This document shows, in pieces, positions 47,291 through 59,699 of a stretch of 64,000 bases of DNA. Below the pieces are notes generated by a model. That model did not search any database. It was not told the origin of the DNA and was given only the letters and a program-made list of their open reading frames with translations. Within the stretch, counting starts at the first letter, position 1. Every line of letters begins with the position of its first letter. A program made the position numbers and the translations under genes. Source of the stretch: Blumeriella jaapii (taxonomy: Eukaryota > Ascomycota > Leotiomycetes > Helotiales > Drepanopezizaceae); assembly GCA_009599575.1 (NCBI GenBank), contig VWND01000011.1, positions 682,001-746,000 on the forward strand. Direction: 5' to 3'.

Positions 47291-48662
47291 GATTTATACG
47301 TAATAAAAAAGTTGTAGTCGGCGAAAAGCTCGGCCCAGCGTATTTATCGAGCGTTTAAAAATTTAAAAATTATAAAATATTCTAAAGCTTTATAATTAGT
47401 AAAAATTTTGATTTAATAAACCGAGCTAATTAGTTTAATACGAAAATTACTTAGAAATTTTACGATTGCGAGCATTTTTTTATCGTATACGACGTAGTTT
47501 AACTTTGCGAAAATTATAATTTTGCTAAAATAAACGACTGGAAGCCAATCGTCGTTATAAAATTGCGAAAGCATAAAAGTTATTACGCCGTCGGAAGCGT
47601 CAGTTTTTAATATGCAAAAAAGGTTTTGCTTATAATATTATAAAATTAATGCAATAATAAAAACTAATATAAAAAAATCGAAACTTTTTTAATATTTAAA
47701 AATGAAATTATAAAAAACGTTAGCTTTGATTAAATAAATTAAAAGCTTTGCAATTATATCGTAATTTCGAATAAAACGTCGGTAAAAATTACAAAAACCA
47801 AAAAAGCTTTGTATATCTTTTATAATAATAAAAAACTTTTAGTAAGCGATTACGGAAATCTTTTTTGGATTTATTTTTTAAGCTTTTAGTAAAAATAATA
47901 AAACTTAAATAACAGGTCCGAATAATATTAAATTCAGATTTTCGAATATCGGCTTGTAATCCAGCGTTAGCGAGCTTTTGAAACATTTTGCGAACGTATA
48001 TAGCGTGTTTTAAAAAATCGAACGAATAAATAAAATTATTATTTAAATATACAATGCAAAAATCGTTTAAATAATCGAAAAAAACGTCGTTTATATAACG
48101 TTGGTAGATTGCGAATTTATTAATAAGGCTAAAAGGTAGCATTTTGCATTTATAAGCGCCGTAACGCGTACGAAACGTCGTCAGTTTTTTATTAGCGGAG
48201 TTTATTCGAATTCTATAAAAAGCTTAACGAATATCGAATTTCGTAAAAATTCGCGCTTTCGAAAAACGAGCAAAAGTTTTATTAATAAAAAAAAAAAAAT
48301 AGCGATCCTTACGAATAATATTATTAAAAGTTCGATAATCGATACAAAAACGTAATAAATTGTCGGGTTTTTTGGCGAAAAGCATTAAAGCAGCGAAAAA
48401 AGCGGTGGAAGGTTCGATAAAGCTTTTGTTAAAATTATTTTGCAAATAAGTTTTGACAATTTCGAATTTTAAAATCGATATTTTATACAAAAAAGTGTAT
48501 TTCAGCTTTTTTTTATTTATAATAAGCTCGATTTTATAATCGTAAGGCCGGTGAAAAGCTAGTTCGTTACTGGCGGCTTTAGAAAACACGTATTCGAGAT
48601 TTTTGTATTCCGGGAAAAAAGATTCGAAAAAGGGTTTATTCGAAGTTAGCTTTGCTAAGCTG
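47291..48662 (-). pseudogene. pol: II-b RT and RNase H
   Basis: Open pieces at the complements of 47789-48142 and 48224-48662. They show NELAFHRPYDYKIE, FAKKPDNLLRFCIDYR, FTKFDIR, QRYINDVFFDYL and the catalytic box YLNNNF, in which both Asp are Asn. RNase H follows leftwards to about 47290. The LINE entered upstream of RT, at 48662. Confidence 0.88.
48650..48662. repeat. LINE target duplication, left copy (CTTTGCTAAGCTG)
   Basis: These thirteen bases are repeated at 55015-55027. The uninterrupted site is seen in II-c near 3370 (GCTTTGCTAAGCTAATT). Confidence 0.92.
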
Positions 48663-48859
48663 CATCTTTCATAATATATACGAATTCTACTTTTTGTTCG
48701 CAACAATCACTAAATTCATTGCATTCGATTCGGGAAACTCGTTTTTTTCCGAATTTCGAGAAATCAGCTCGAAAGCTCGTCGCGTTCGCCGTACAGCTCG
48801 CGAAATAATTTCTTTTACCTTTTTTTAGTCGTCCGACGACCACGACCACGATTACGACG

Positions 48860-50900
48860 AATTATATATTCGCTTTATAAACGCAATTTTACCGTTTTAA
48901 TTAAATTTGCATTTTAAAAAAAAAAAGCAAACGAATATTTTTAGCATTCGCTTTTTTTTTTTCGTTTTTTAAAATACGAAACGCGAATATTTATTATTGC
49001 AACGTCGGCTATTATTAGCCAGCTCGACGAAGCAAACCGACAATTTTAAATACGTCGCAAAATATAAGCATAATTCGCGACCGTTGCCGATAGCGTCGTA
49101 AATTAGCAAAAAAAGCCCGAAGCGCGATAATACGCCGAAAAGCTTGCAAAAAACTTTATTTTTTTTTTTGCAAATCCGCGTTTTTATTATTTTTTTCGCC
49201 GCTTCGCTAAGCAGTATCGATCTTTTTTTTTTTTTTGCTAAATTAATTATTTAAAATAAATCGAATTTCGCGAAAAGTTTTAAAAATTTTAATAAACTTC
49301 GAAAAATTAAAATCGATTACCGTTTAAAAAGCTATAATAACAAACGCGTCCGTTTATCAGCGGAATTTTACGCGTTTTTTTAAATTCGTTTACCGAAAAT
49401 TAATTAGCAAAAATTCGATAAAACCATCGCTTTTTAATTACGTCGGCGAAAAGCATTTTATTAAACAAGCCTAACATTTTCGTTTTTAAATAAAAAATCG
49501 CGAAGTTTATATCGGATTTAACGAAAAACGCGATTAAAAACCTAACGTTTACAAAAAACAAACTAAACTTTTTATTTAATCGATTTGAAAATTAAAAATC
49601 TTTTTATTATTAAAAAAAACGTTAAGGTTTTTTCGTAAAATACTCGGAGCTATCGCCGTACGCATTCCGGAAAAATAATATAATTACGCGATACAAAACG
49701 TTTTAGCCACGGTTCCGAAGCTATTCGGCGACGTTTTTTATTATTTAAAAATATATAAAAAACGAAGTTTTTATTTAAATCAAAATCAAGCCGATTAGCA
49801 CGCGCTTTTTTTTTCCGATACGAAGCGAATTTAATTATAAATAAGCAAATTTAAATTTTTTTTTTTTTTATAGCCAATTAAAAGTTTTTTTTTTTCGGCG
49901 TTAACGTCTAAGCCAAGCTTATTAATAAAAAACCGGCCATATTTCGCTACGATTTTAAATGCTAAAGCTTTTGCAATTTTTATTAATTTGTATTCGATAC
50001 GCACGTTGCAATTATTATAATAACCGAATATAAAATTATAATAGCCCGACCGGGTTTAATTGTAAAGCAGTTTTATAATACGCGAACTGTTATAAATTAT
50101 ACGCTGCGGATTATTTACGCTGCTTTGCGACTTTTTCGCCGCGCGTAAACGATAAAATAATACGATTAATTAAAAAAAAAAAAATTAAAAGCTGTCCGGC
50201 GACTAAGAAAAGCGGCTTATTCGGTCGCGGTCACTTTTATTATTAAAACTTTTATTTTTTTAAATAATAATAATCCGGTTTTTAATAACGCGAAAAAAAA
50301 AAAAAACGCGAAAACGCCGTAACGGCATATAAGCAAAAAACCACCGCGCTTTTAATTAATACTTCCGCCGCGGTTATAACGCTAAACGTAACTTTTTCGA
50401 ACCGTTTAATTCGAAATTTAATTTTAAAATAATCGCTAAATATTTAGCATTTTAATCGAAAAGCATATTCGATTTTCGACGATACGGCTTTCGTAATTTT
50501 TTTTTCGCAAAACACGCTTTTTTTTATTTCGTTAAAAACAACTTATTCGTTTTTATCGAATCAGCTACGAAATAAATTTTAAATTTTCGCAAACGAATTA
50601 AAAAAAATAAATATCGAAATTAATATATTTATTTTTTAATAATAAAATATTTTTATAAGCAATACGAAGGATTTCGCAACCGAAAATCCAAAACAAATTT
50701 TAATATTTATTAAACAAACGTTTAAAAAAAAAATCGAAGCATATTACGCTTTTGCATTTATGCGATGCAAAACGCATAAACGTAATTTACGTATAAAAAT
50801 TTTAAAACGCTTCGAAAATCAAAATATAAAACCATTCGTTATACGATTTGTATATACCGATCGATTTATAAAACAAAACCGAAAAGGAAATCTTCGAGCA
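48860..50900 (+). pseudogene. LINE ORF1 (gag-like)
   Basis: Short coherent stretches such as SAIISQLDEANRQF and RQYAEKLAKNF (with TAA/TAG for Gln) at 49000-49160 indicate a decayed coding frame. A possible Cys/His segment is near 49960-50010 but is not a clean knuckle. In LINEs this protein binds the element RNA. Frame limits are uncertain. Confidence 0.5.
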
Positions 50901-51560
50901 AATACGTTTTAAAATGCTGATTTACGTCCGAAAAAACGTAAAGCTTAACTTATAATAACGACGATTAATTAATAATAAAAATCTGTTTTAGCTAAACGTA
51001 AATATATATTTTATTTTTAACGTATATAAACAAAGCTATATTTAACAAATATTAAATTACGTAATATATTTCGAATTATTTTTTAATTATATAATAAGCG
51101 GCGATTTTAATATTCGATACGACATTTTTAAATCCGGGTCGGATACGGCAAAAAATAAAAAACACTTCGCGGATTAAGCTGTTATTTCGGATATAAATTT
51201 TATCGGCGCCGCTAACGAATTTATTTATTATAAAAAATACGTTTTGAATTTTACTTTTTCGAACGTATTTAATTCGATTATTATAATACGACACGATATA
51301 TACAGCGGCTTAAATTACGAAATTCAAATAACGATTTTTTTTTTAATAAAAAAAAAATATTCGTAATTTAAATATATTATAAAATATCCGATTTAAAATT
51401 CGGCAAATTCGCAGGCTTTAATACGCGCAAAAATCAGCCGATTCGCGGATTTCGTTATATTATTAACGTTAAAAAAGCTGGACGAATACGCGGCTGCGCT
51501 GGCTCGGGTTTTTTAAAAAAACATTATAATTGCCGGAAAGCTTTTTCAAAAAAGCTTATA
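50901..51560 (+). pseudogene. LINE APE-type endonuclease domain
   Basis: It reads SGDFNIRYDIFKSGSDTAKN, then VISDINFIGAANEF, then VLNFTFSNVF (51097-51260). GDFN, a ...SGSDTA... block, and L-D-L-T-F-S are the signatures of LINE apurinic-like endonucleases; Asp of L-D-L is here Asn. The enzyme nicks target DNA so that its end can prime reverse transcription. An antisense open frame at 51076-51294 is a shadow. Confidence 0.85.
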
Positions 51561-53100
51561 AGCTATTTTATAATAAATCGACGAATGCTAAAAAATCAAA
51601 AACAAATATTTGCGAATACGCAAAATAATATACAACGGTAAAATCTTCGAAAAAATCAAGCAATTTTTCGTTATAATACGCAAAGCGAAAAAAAATTATT
51701 AGCGAAAACTAATCAACGAAATCGATAATAACGAAAAATTATACAAAATAATAAATTAGCACCGAATAACTACGATTTTTAAAGCTTTTTTATTAATAAT
51801 AAACGGCGTTGTAATTAAAAATATTAAAAACAAAAATTAATATTTTAAAAAAAACGAAATACTTGGCCGCTTTTTAGCTACCGACGATTTCGACCAAAAT
51901 TTTTTTATCGAATAAACAAAATCGGGCCATTTTTTTTAAACAGATTTCGTATCGCTCGAAAAAATAAAAAAATATTATATCGGAATTATTAATACTTTTT
52001 CGAATATTAATCGGATTACGATAAAACTTTTAAAAGCTTATTAAAAAAAAATCAAAACCGTTATATATAATTTATTTAATCGCTGCTTCGCAACGAATTA
52101 TTTTCCGATTTTTTAAAAGCTAGCCGAAATAATTATAATAATTAAAACCGGCAAACGAAACAAATCTTTTTTACGCTCGTAACGCTCGATCGCCTTTTTT
52201 TTTTGCATATTTAAAAGCTTCGAAAAAATCATCGTTAGCAAAATCGCGTAAACAACGCTTACGATCGGCTTGCTTAATTTATAATATAAAAACGCTTTTT
52301 CGAAACGCTTTGCTTTCGATTTAGCAACGTGTTTTACGGCCGATATCGAAATTGCGTTCGTCGTAAAAAAAATATATTACGATTATTATTTTGAATATGC
52401 AAAGCGCGTTCGACGCCGTTTTGATCCGACGCCTGCTTAAAAAAAATAACCGAGCAAAAATAGCCTTTTTTATTTTTTTTATTAATTAAATCGTTTTTTT
52501 ACGAAACGACGAATGCAAATACGATTCGAAAAAAAAAAACTATCGATTTCAGTTATATTTACTACGGCACTTTTCAAAAATCGCTTTTTTTTTTTCCGGT
52601 TTTATATATGTTATATTTAACAGAATTGCTTAATTAAAATTTTACTTTTCGTTTTAAATACGCAAACGATATATTAATTTATCGCATTTTATATAACTTA
52701 AATAATAATATCGAATTATTTGCGAAAAAACGTTCGCGATATTTTCGAATAAAAAAACGAATATAAAATCGTTTTCGCGCCGGAAAAAATCGAAAAAATA
52801 TATATTATTACGCAAAATAATAATTACGTTTTTCCGATTGTAATCGACGATAGGATTACGATTTTTTATATTATTACGACGAAAAAAAGCGAGCAATCCG
52901 CGCTGCGCTAATTAAAAATTTGATTCGATCGAAAACTTATTTTTAAACGACACGTTAAAAAACGCGTAAGCAAAATATAATAAGCGGCGCAATATATTAA
53001 AAACTTCGGCCGAATTAATAATAGCTTTCCGGCCAGCGCGTTGCGAAAAACAATAATCATTTGTGTTTTTTTTTCGATATTATTTAAAACCGAAGTTTAA
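51561..53100 (+). pseudogene. LINE reverse transcriptase
   Basis: It shows NMQSAFDAVLIRRLLKK (about 52395-52445), the D-V-Q-G-A-F-D block, then PVLYMLYLTELL and FKYANDILIY (52653-52682), which is YADD with one Asp changed to Asn. The frame differs from that of the endonuclease, so at least one indel lies between them. Confidence 0.88.
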
Positions 53101-54478
53101 TACGCAGACCGTACAAAGCCTGGACGCCGAACCGGACGAAACAGCCAAATTAATATCCGTTTCGGTAATTATATCGATTTAATATAAAAAATTATTATTT
53201 TGGCCGTACGAAAAATACTTTTTATATAACGTATTATTTTTTTTATTATAATAATACGAGACGTAAGCTTTTTTTTCGCAAAACGCGGTTTTAAAAAAAA
53301 CCAAAGCACGCTTTGCGATAAAATTGCAAACCGTAAACGAAGCGTATTTTTTAATTTAACGTATTTTTATTCTAGTAATTTTTCGAAGCAGACACGCGGG
53401 CATATATATATAACCGCCAAAACGAAAATCCAGCGCTTCGGCGATATTTTTTTATAAATTTTACGATTTAAGCTAATTTTTTCGCATTTTTCGCTCGGCA
53501 GCCGCATCGATTTTATTATAAACGTTAAAAAAAAAAAGCCGCGGAAAATTTTAAAAAATAATAAACAGAATTATTTTTCGAAAACGTTACGATTTTTTCG
53601 AACGGCTGCGAAAAGTATAAAAACGGCGTTTATTTCGTAGGCTACGAATACGTTATATATTAAAACCGCAGGCAAATAGCGTTTAAATACGGCTCGATAA
53701 ACGATTATTTTTACGTTTTCGACGCAAAAACGATAAAAGCATAAAAAGGTTTGTAAAAAGCTGCGAGTATACCAGCCGAAATGCGTACGCAAAAGCTATA
53801 AATATATATCGATAGCATTTTAGTAATTTAAAAAATACGCGGAATATTTTTTTTTATTTTTTAATAAGCTTTTTTAGCCTGCTAAAAAATAATGGAAATA
53901 TACGACGTAAAAATTAAATAAACATCGAGTTATACGAGCATCGAAAGCAACGAGGCCGCCGATAAATTAGCGAATGCGAATGCAAAAAAAACTTTTTGAA
54001 ATAAAAGCTTTGCGTTCGAACCGATTATAAATAAAATACGCTTCGATTTTAAAAAAGTGCGAAATTCGCACCGAAGCTTTTAATAAAAAACAATTAGCAA
54101 AAAGCTTTTACGAAATTATAAATAATAAAATCCGATTTACGTAATTAAACTTTTGCCGAAGCTCGATATGCCGAAACGACTGTTTTACTATTATTTAACG
54201 ACCAAAACTATTTATAAAAACTACGAATAATATTACGTTAAATATAATTATACCGACGTTAAATTGCGTTGCAAATGCAAAAAGCTTAAAATCCTATTGT
54301 ATTTAGTATTATGCCGCCGCGCGATTAAACGTTTTTTTAGTTAGTTTAAAAAAACTCGACCAAACGTTTTTTTCCGAACCGAGCGAAAAGCCGTGATATT
54401 TTTTAAAAACCTGCTCCGCGAGCCAAAGGATTTTATAACGTTTTTACGCGTTATTATTACAGTTTTTCAAATATAACT
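53101..54478 (+). pseudogene. LINE RNase H and C-terminal Cys region
   Basis: The RNase H end is clear: SIESNEAADKLANANAK (about 53940-53985), the G-N-E-x-A-D-x-L-A motif. It continues to LRCKCKKLK...LCRRA (about 54260-54320), the CxC...C element at LINE C-termini, and ends VFQI then a stop near 54478. An antisense open frame at 53571-53792 is a shadow. Confidence 0.82.
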
Positions 54479-54988
54479 AATTTTATTATACGTATATTAT
54501 TTGTTTTAATCGATTTGCAATTCGAATAAAATAAATTGCGTACGGCCGCGCGAAGCGACGTTATAACGAAGCGAATATTATTTTGCATATTTGTATAACA
54601 AATGATTTTTTATTTTAGTAGGCGCAAGCCTGTTTTTCGCTTTTGGTTTTTGAATTCGGATATTTAAATATTGTTTTTTTTTTTTTTTTTTTTTCGGCTT
54701 ATTAGCTATATTATTATGCGTTTTTACGCAATCGACAGATTATATTTTGATCGGTGCCGTATATATATTTTTTAAGCTTTTTTTTGAGTTTTACGCTTAT
54801 ATTTTTCATTAACGGACCATCGCAAAAAGCGGCGAAAAGCGTAATCGACAGCAGTTTTAGCTGTATTAATACGAACTGCTTTCGAGGTCGTATTTTGTAT
54901 TTAATTCCTTAGCTTAGCACGTCTCCGTACCCTCTGGGAGGTTTTAGGAGGGCAGCCTCTCGGCTGCACTCCGCTAGACGTTAATCAA
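54479..54988 (+). other. LINE 3' untranslated region with a terminal hairpin
   Basis: About 510 bp of non-coding sequence becomes GC-rich after 54920. GCAGCC-TCTC-GGCTGC (54952-54967) is a perfect 6 bp stem with a 4-base loop. LINE RTs often recognise a 3' RNA structure; that role here is inferred. A run of 20 T lies at about 54674-54693. Confidence 0.65.
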
Positions 54989-55014
54989 TACTACTACTAC
55001 TATTATTATTACTA
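54989..55014 (+). repeat. LINE 3' tail (TAC)n(TAT)n
   Basis: Trinucleotide repeats sit between the LINE end and the 13 bp duplication. They replace the poly(A) tail seen in other LINEs and mark the point of target-primed reverse transcription. The last base overlaps the duplication ambiguously. Confidence 0.85.
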
Positions 55015-55027
55015 CTTTGCTAAGCTG

Positions 55028-55890
55028 GTTAAAAAGATCGAAATCGATATTTCGTTGATATTAAAACGTTCGAAAAAATTATAAAATTAGATTTTAAAAA
55101 ATGTTATACGTAAAATCGTTTAATATTTTATCGATTTCGTATAAAAAAATTAAAAATATTTCAATTGCTTTTTTTCTGAAAATTAATTTAAAAGCGTATA
55201 TAATAATTTAGCAAATAAAAATTGAATAAGCAGTAGATTAAGGAATTCGTTTTCGAATTAATCGTTTGAAAAATTCAAAAAATGGCTTGTTTGAATTATC
55301 GATTATATTAAGCTGAAAAGCTATCGCGGCGAAAATTTTCTTTTGGTTTTTAATATAATTGTTTTTCGTAAAACGAGAAAGCTGTTTTGACGAAAAAAAA
55401 AGAAAAAAAAAAGAAATAATAAAAAAAAAATCGGCAGCCTAAAAAGGTGATATAATTTTTTGTATTATTTTATTAGCGTCGTTATCGAAATTAGCACCGC
55501 GAATGAAATTCGACTTTTTCGCGCTTCGCATAGCGTCGTAAGTTTGCCATAATTAGTTAAGGTTTTTGTTACGTTTTATAACGTCGTTTTAATAGCGAAA
55601 TTAAATCTTTCGGAAATGCAAATAAAAAATTTTAATATAACGAACGTAAAAGGTTATGGAAAAATAAAACTTCGGTTAATAAAGCTTGCGTTTATTACAA
55701 TTTAATAAAATTTAATATTCGGCCAATCAAGCTTTTCCTAAAATCATATTATAATTTCCGAGATTAATAATTAAAAAAAAAGTAAACAATTATATTCGGT
55801 TGTTAATAATAAAATTAAAAAGCGTAAAATATATAATTAAATAGCTACGAGCTTTATTATACTTTTTTACAAAAAAAAAAGCCGGAAAAA
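55028..55890 (-). other. II-b protease-RT linker
   Basis: It continues II-b upstream of the LINE, matching II-c 3375-4100. It contains TAGCACCGCGAATGAAATT near 55493. Decayed, with no separate gene. Confidence 0.55.
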
Positions 55891-56090
55891 GATTAAATCA
55901 AAAGTTTAAAAAAAAAAAAAAAAAACTTAATCAGCGCCGAATCGATTAACGTATAACCGTTCGTTTTAAAATCGGCGAGCGCTTTTATTTTGTACGAAAA
56001 GCTATTTTTAATAAGTATAACGAAAATTATTAATAAATTGCTATTAAAAAGCTTCCGAACGTTAAAATAACGCATATCGCGCAATACGCT
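55891..56090 (-). pseudogene. pol: II-b protease
   Basis: Open on the complement of 55893-56084: MRDMRYFNVRKLFNS, then KALADFKTNGYTLIDSALIK. The active-site Asp codon is the complement of 55971-55973; D-F-K-T stands for D-S-G-A. Confidence 0.82.
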
Positions 56091-57240
56091 TAAAAAAAAG
56101 GTTTTGCTTAAGTTTAAGCGTTTTTCCGATTGGCGGAAAAGCTTTCGACTTTTTCGTATGCGTTCGTTCAGTTAATTGATTTTGTTTTTTTAACGGACGG
56201 CGGTAAGCTAATTTTCAAAAATCGTTATACGCGCTTATTTCAAATACAGCTTTTTTCGTAGACGCTTTGGTATTTTATCGCGGAAAACGTTTCGAAGCTG
56301 TTTATCAATCCGTATTTAAGCGTTTGTTACGAAAATGGAAAATCGCAAATAAAATCGCTAAAAATCGTCGTGCGTATTTATTACAAGCATTTTGAATTCG
56401 TTTTCGGCTTTTTAAACGTTTAAAAAATCGGCCAGAAAATCGGCGACCTTTTTTATTAATTTTTCGGAAAGTATAAAATCGAAACGGTTTAAAATACGTA
56501 GAATCAGAAACTTTTTTGCTACGCTTTCGGTCTGATCGAATATATAATTTTTGCGGAATCGATCGTCAGCGAAATAATCGTAATAAAATTCGAAATTATC
56601 GAAAATTTTAGTTTTTTTTAATAGCGTGCTTTATAATTTTTATTATTATTTAACTTAAACTTAAGATTCGGAACGCGCTTTATACGAACTAGTCGAAAAT
56701 CAGCAGATAAATAGAAATTATAGCGTTTAAAAAGCGCGCTAAAATCTTGGCCGTTATAAAAAGATTTAAAAAAAGTTCGCGAAAAGCGTGGAAATTAGTT
56801 TGCAGCGTTTGTAGGCTGAAATAAAACGTTGCGAGAAAATGAAGCGGCAGATTCGCGACTGGCAGAAGCACGTTCGATAAATTTTATTAAACGCTTTAAT
56901 TAAAAAGTTTGTCGCAATCGTATAATTTCTAAAAGTTGTCGTTTACGCTTTTGCGCTTTTTTCAATTGATTTTACAAAAGTTTTAATTAAACGCTTTCAG
57001 CGCTAAGCTGCAAAAAAAAAATGGCAGGCGAAATGGTTAGCGCTCTGCTTTTTCCTTTGTTTTTTTTTCTTCGGAAGGAAAATTGTTTTTCAGAAGAAAA
57101 AGCTTTTGGGGAAGGCTGCTTTTTTGCTAATTAAAAAAAGAGTTAAAATATAATAGCAGGAGTTGAAAAGCTTTGCTAAAAGAAAGATCGTTAAACAAAA
57201 GCTATTTTTCGCGAAATGCGAAAATAGACTTTTTTACGAC
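56091..57240 (-). pseudogene. gag: II-b gag, with an internal deletion
   Basis: Aligned with II-c, homology jumps at about 56165: sequence equivalent to II-c 4531-4930 (about 390 bp) is missing. The rest runs in register to the 5' end. Frames are RIP-stopped. Confidence 0.72.
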
Positions 57241-57328
57241 CGGTCGATCATTTTAATATAATTCGTAAAAAATTCGAAAGAAAAGATAATTTACGCCGTC
57301 GCTAATATAAAAAAAGAATTATTAATAA

Positions 57329-57599
57329 TATAACGATTTAATCAATCGAAGGGCTAAAAGATTAATTAATTAATCGCCGTATTTATATAATATAAAAAAC
57401 GAGCCTTTGGTTTTGTAACAAAAATATTCATTTAGAATTAACAACTGCAAAAGGCAGAGGTTGCTAAAAGGAAAAAGCCTTATATATATAAATAGTTTTC
57501 ATAGTTAATGGAAAGACTCACCAGAAGACCAGGGATCTTGCAGCTATACGTAGTTGCTGGGATGATATACGAGAGGTGGCAAAAGAGTGAATCGTTACA
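57329..57599 (-). repeat. II-b 5' LTR
   Basis: This 271 bp LTR, in element orientation, starts TGTAACGA, the least altered family II start in the window. It is followed on the plus strand by TTATG. Confidence 0.93.
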
Positions 57600-57604
57600 T
57601 TATG

Positions 57605-58850
57605 CAATAGCAAAAGAAACTTTTTTATATTAATTCGAATAATAAAAACGATTAAAATAGCTTTTATAATAATTATTTTTTTTAAAATACGCGAAGCGAT
57701 TAGCTTCGCTAAGCTACCGTAGAAATAATAGCTGCCTAATAGCAATTTTTCCGTATTAGCGATCAGAATCAGCGAAACATTAATTATAATAACGATTATT
57801 AAAAAAAAAAAAAAAACCAACGCGAAAATCAAAATCGCGGTTATTAAAATAATAAAAATAATTATTAAAACAAACCTTGTGGCCTTAAATGCGGATTTTA
57901 TAACAATAAAGAAATTTACTGCGAAAAACCTTATATTCGCTTAAAATATAAAGCATTTAATGTTTATATAAATAATAATGTTTATTATATTAATAAATAC
58001 GGGGCGATTTGCTTCGGACCGGTAAAAACAGAAATAAGCTTTTTTAACAAAGCTGAAAATTAAAGCTAATTGAATATTATTCGCTTATAAGTGAAAAGTA
58101 CGGAATAAAACGATTATTTGGAAAACAGAAAAAATACAAAAACGATTTTTATTAGTAAAAAAAAAATATCTCCGAAAGCGTATTAATTAAAAAAAAAACC
58201 TTTATTTCAAATGTAAATGAAATTTAAATATATAAATAAAAAACAAATACATATATTGCTAATGCAATTATCGCATTTGCAAATATTATAATTATATAAT
58301 TAAATCAGCGAATTATAAAAAAGCAAAATGCTTTTGTTTTACTTGCTAAATCAACTGATATAAAAAAAACGTTAAAATCGAAAAAAAAAAGATTTTGAAA
58401 TTCGAAAAAAAACCGATGAAATTATTAAAAAAACGTTTATAATAAAAAAAATTAACGACGATATAAAAAATATCGATACCGATATTCCGGTTCAAATTAT
58501 TCAGAAAATACCAGCTTTTAAACGCTTATTATTAATACGAAGCAAAAAATAAATCGATAAATATATTAGCTTCGAAGCTGTCGACGAAACTATTAAAAAA
58601 ATTATAAAACAAAAAATTAAATTGAAATTCAGCGATTTATTTGATATAAAAAAAAGATTCGATAAAATAATTAATAAACAAATTTTTGTATTAAAAAAAA
58701 ACAAAAAAATTGAAATTATTCGAAAAAAAAACGATTTTGAATTAAAAAAAAACTAAAAAGAAATTTATAATACCGCAGTTAATTTAGCCGATAAAAAAAA
58801 ATCCTCGGAAAAAATCAGCTTTTTAATTTTCGTTATAAAAACCCAAAAGT
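57605..58850 (+). pseudogene. gag: I-2 gag, C-terminal part
   Basis: It resumes after II-b (YINSNNKN-type text), passes the Cys-containing segment (about 57880-58020) and the Lys/Glu helix (58380-58800), aligning with I-1 8335-9570. Hydrophobic minus-strand open frames here (57518-57832, 58501-58704) are antisense shadows. Confidence 0.78.
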
Positions 58851-59240
58851 TAAAACGACGAAACTGCTTTTATACGGCTATAAAAGCATTAAAAATAAAA
58901 ATAATACTTAAAAAAAGTACGACCGCCCTCGTTTTATTCGATAATAAAACCGAAATCAATTGTATAAATCAGAAAACGGCCGAAGTTAATAGTATTCCGA
59001 TTATCACCGATAAACAAATAATTTATACGACCGTTAATAAAAATATTATTAAATTTAATAAAATTATACGAAATATAAAAGTCGACGTTAGAAATATTAT
59101 TATTTATAAAAGCTTTTTAATAATAAAAAAATGCTTTTATTTTATTATTTTTGAAATACTTTGAATTTTAAAAAGTTTCGTCAGCTTTAAATACATCGAA
59201 AACGGCTAAATAAAAGCTTTTTTCTAAAACTGAAACCGAT
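58851..59240 (+). pseudogene. pol: I-2 aspartic protease
   Basis: It reads LFDNKTEINCINQKTAEVN. The Asp codon is 58940-58942, and D-N-K-T-E stands for D-N-G-A-E. It then matches I-1. Confidence 0.83.
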
Positions 59241-59699
59241 TTTTTCAAAATCAAATTATCGTCGTCGGCGATAAGATTTTTTTAGTCGACGTTTTATTAA
59301 AAAACGAATAGCCGGCTTTGGTTTTAAAACAAACGCTAAGCTATAATAAAACTTAGAAAATACTCGGCTAAAAGCATTTACGTCGCCAATCGAAATAGTA
59401 TCGCGAATAAAATTAGCTAATATTAATATTTTTAATTATTAATTCGAAAATAAAAGTTTCGAAAATTTCGTTTTTATATTAAACAAATCCGACTTATATA
59501 TTCTACTTTTTTGTATTAATATCAGCATTTTTTACAAACGCAAAACTGATAAAATACGATTCGTAAATTTTAATAAATCCGTTAAAAATATTTTCGAAAA
59601 AATAAACGATTGATTCGAAAAAAATAAAATAATAAAACTATTTTAATTAATTATAAGCGAATTCGAAAGACTTATTACCGGCCGATTTTCCAGCTTATT

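Larger units (their letters stand above)
48663..55014 (+). mobile_element. Non-LTR retrotransposon (LINE) of the Tad1-like type
   Basis: A 6,352 bp element without LTRs lies between 13 bp duplications and ends in a (TAC)n/(TAT)n tail. On the plus strand it codes for an ORF1, an APE-type endonuclease, RT, RNase H and a Cys-containing C-terminus. That order, with RNase H after RT, is that of fungal Tad1-clade and I-group LINEs. It is decayed by RIP. The 5' 200 bp and the 3' end are less AT-rich. It appears close to full length. Confidence 0.9.
45206..57599 (-). mobile_element. Family II chromovirus II-b, split by the LINE
   Basis: A minus-strand element with LTRs 45206-45477 and 57329-57599 and a perfect 5 bp duplication TTATG (45201-45205, 57600-57604). 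Removing the LINE leaves about 6.03 kb, roughly 390 bp shorter than II-a; the loss is at about 56165, between gag and protease. It was inserted in gag of I-2. Confidence 0.94.

Noticed and set aside
48663..55014. Possible host gene inside II-b because of the GC-richer ends
   Set aside because: Endonuclease, RT and RNase H motifs in order, the 13 bp duplication and the (TAC)n tail show it is a LINE.
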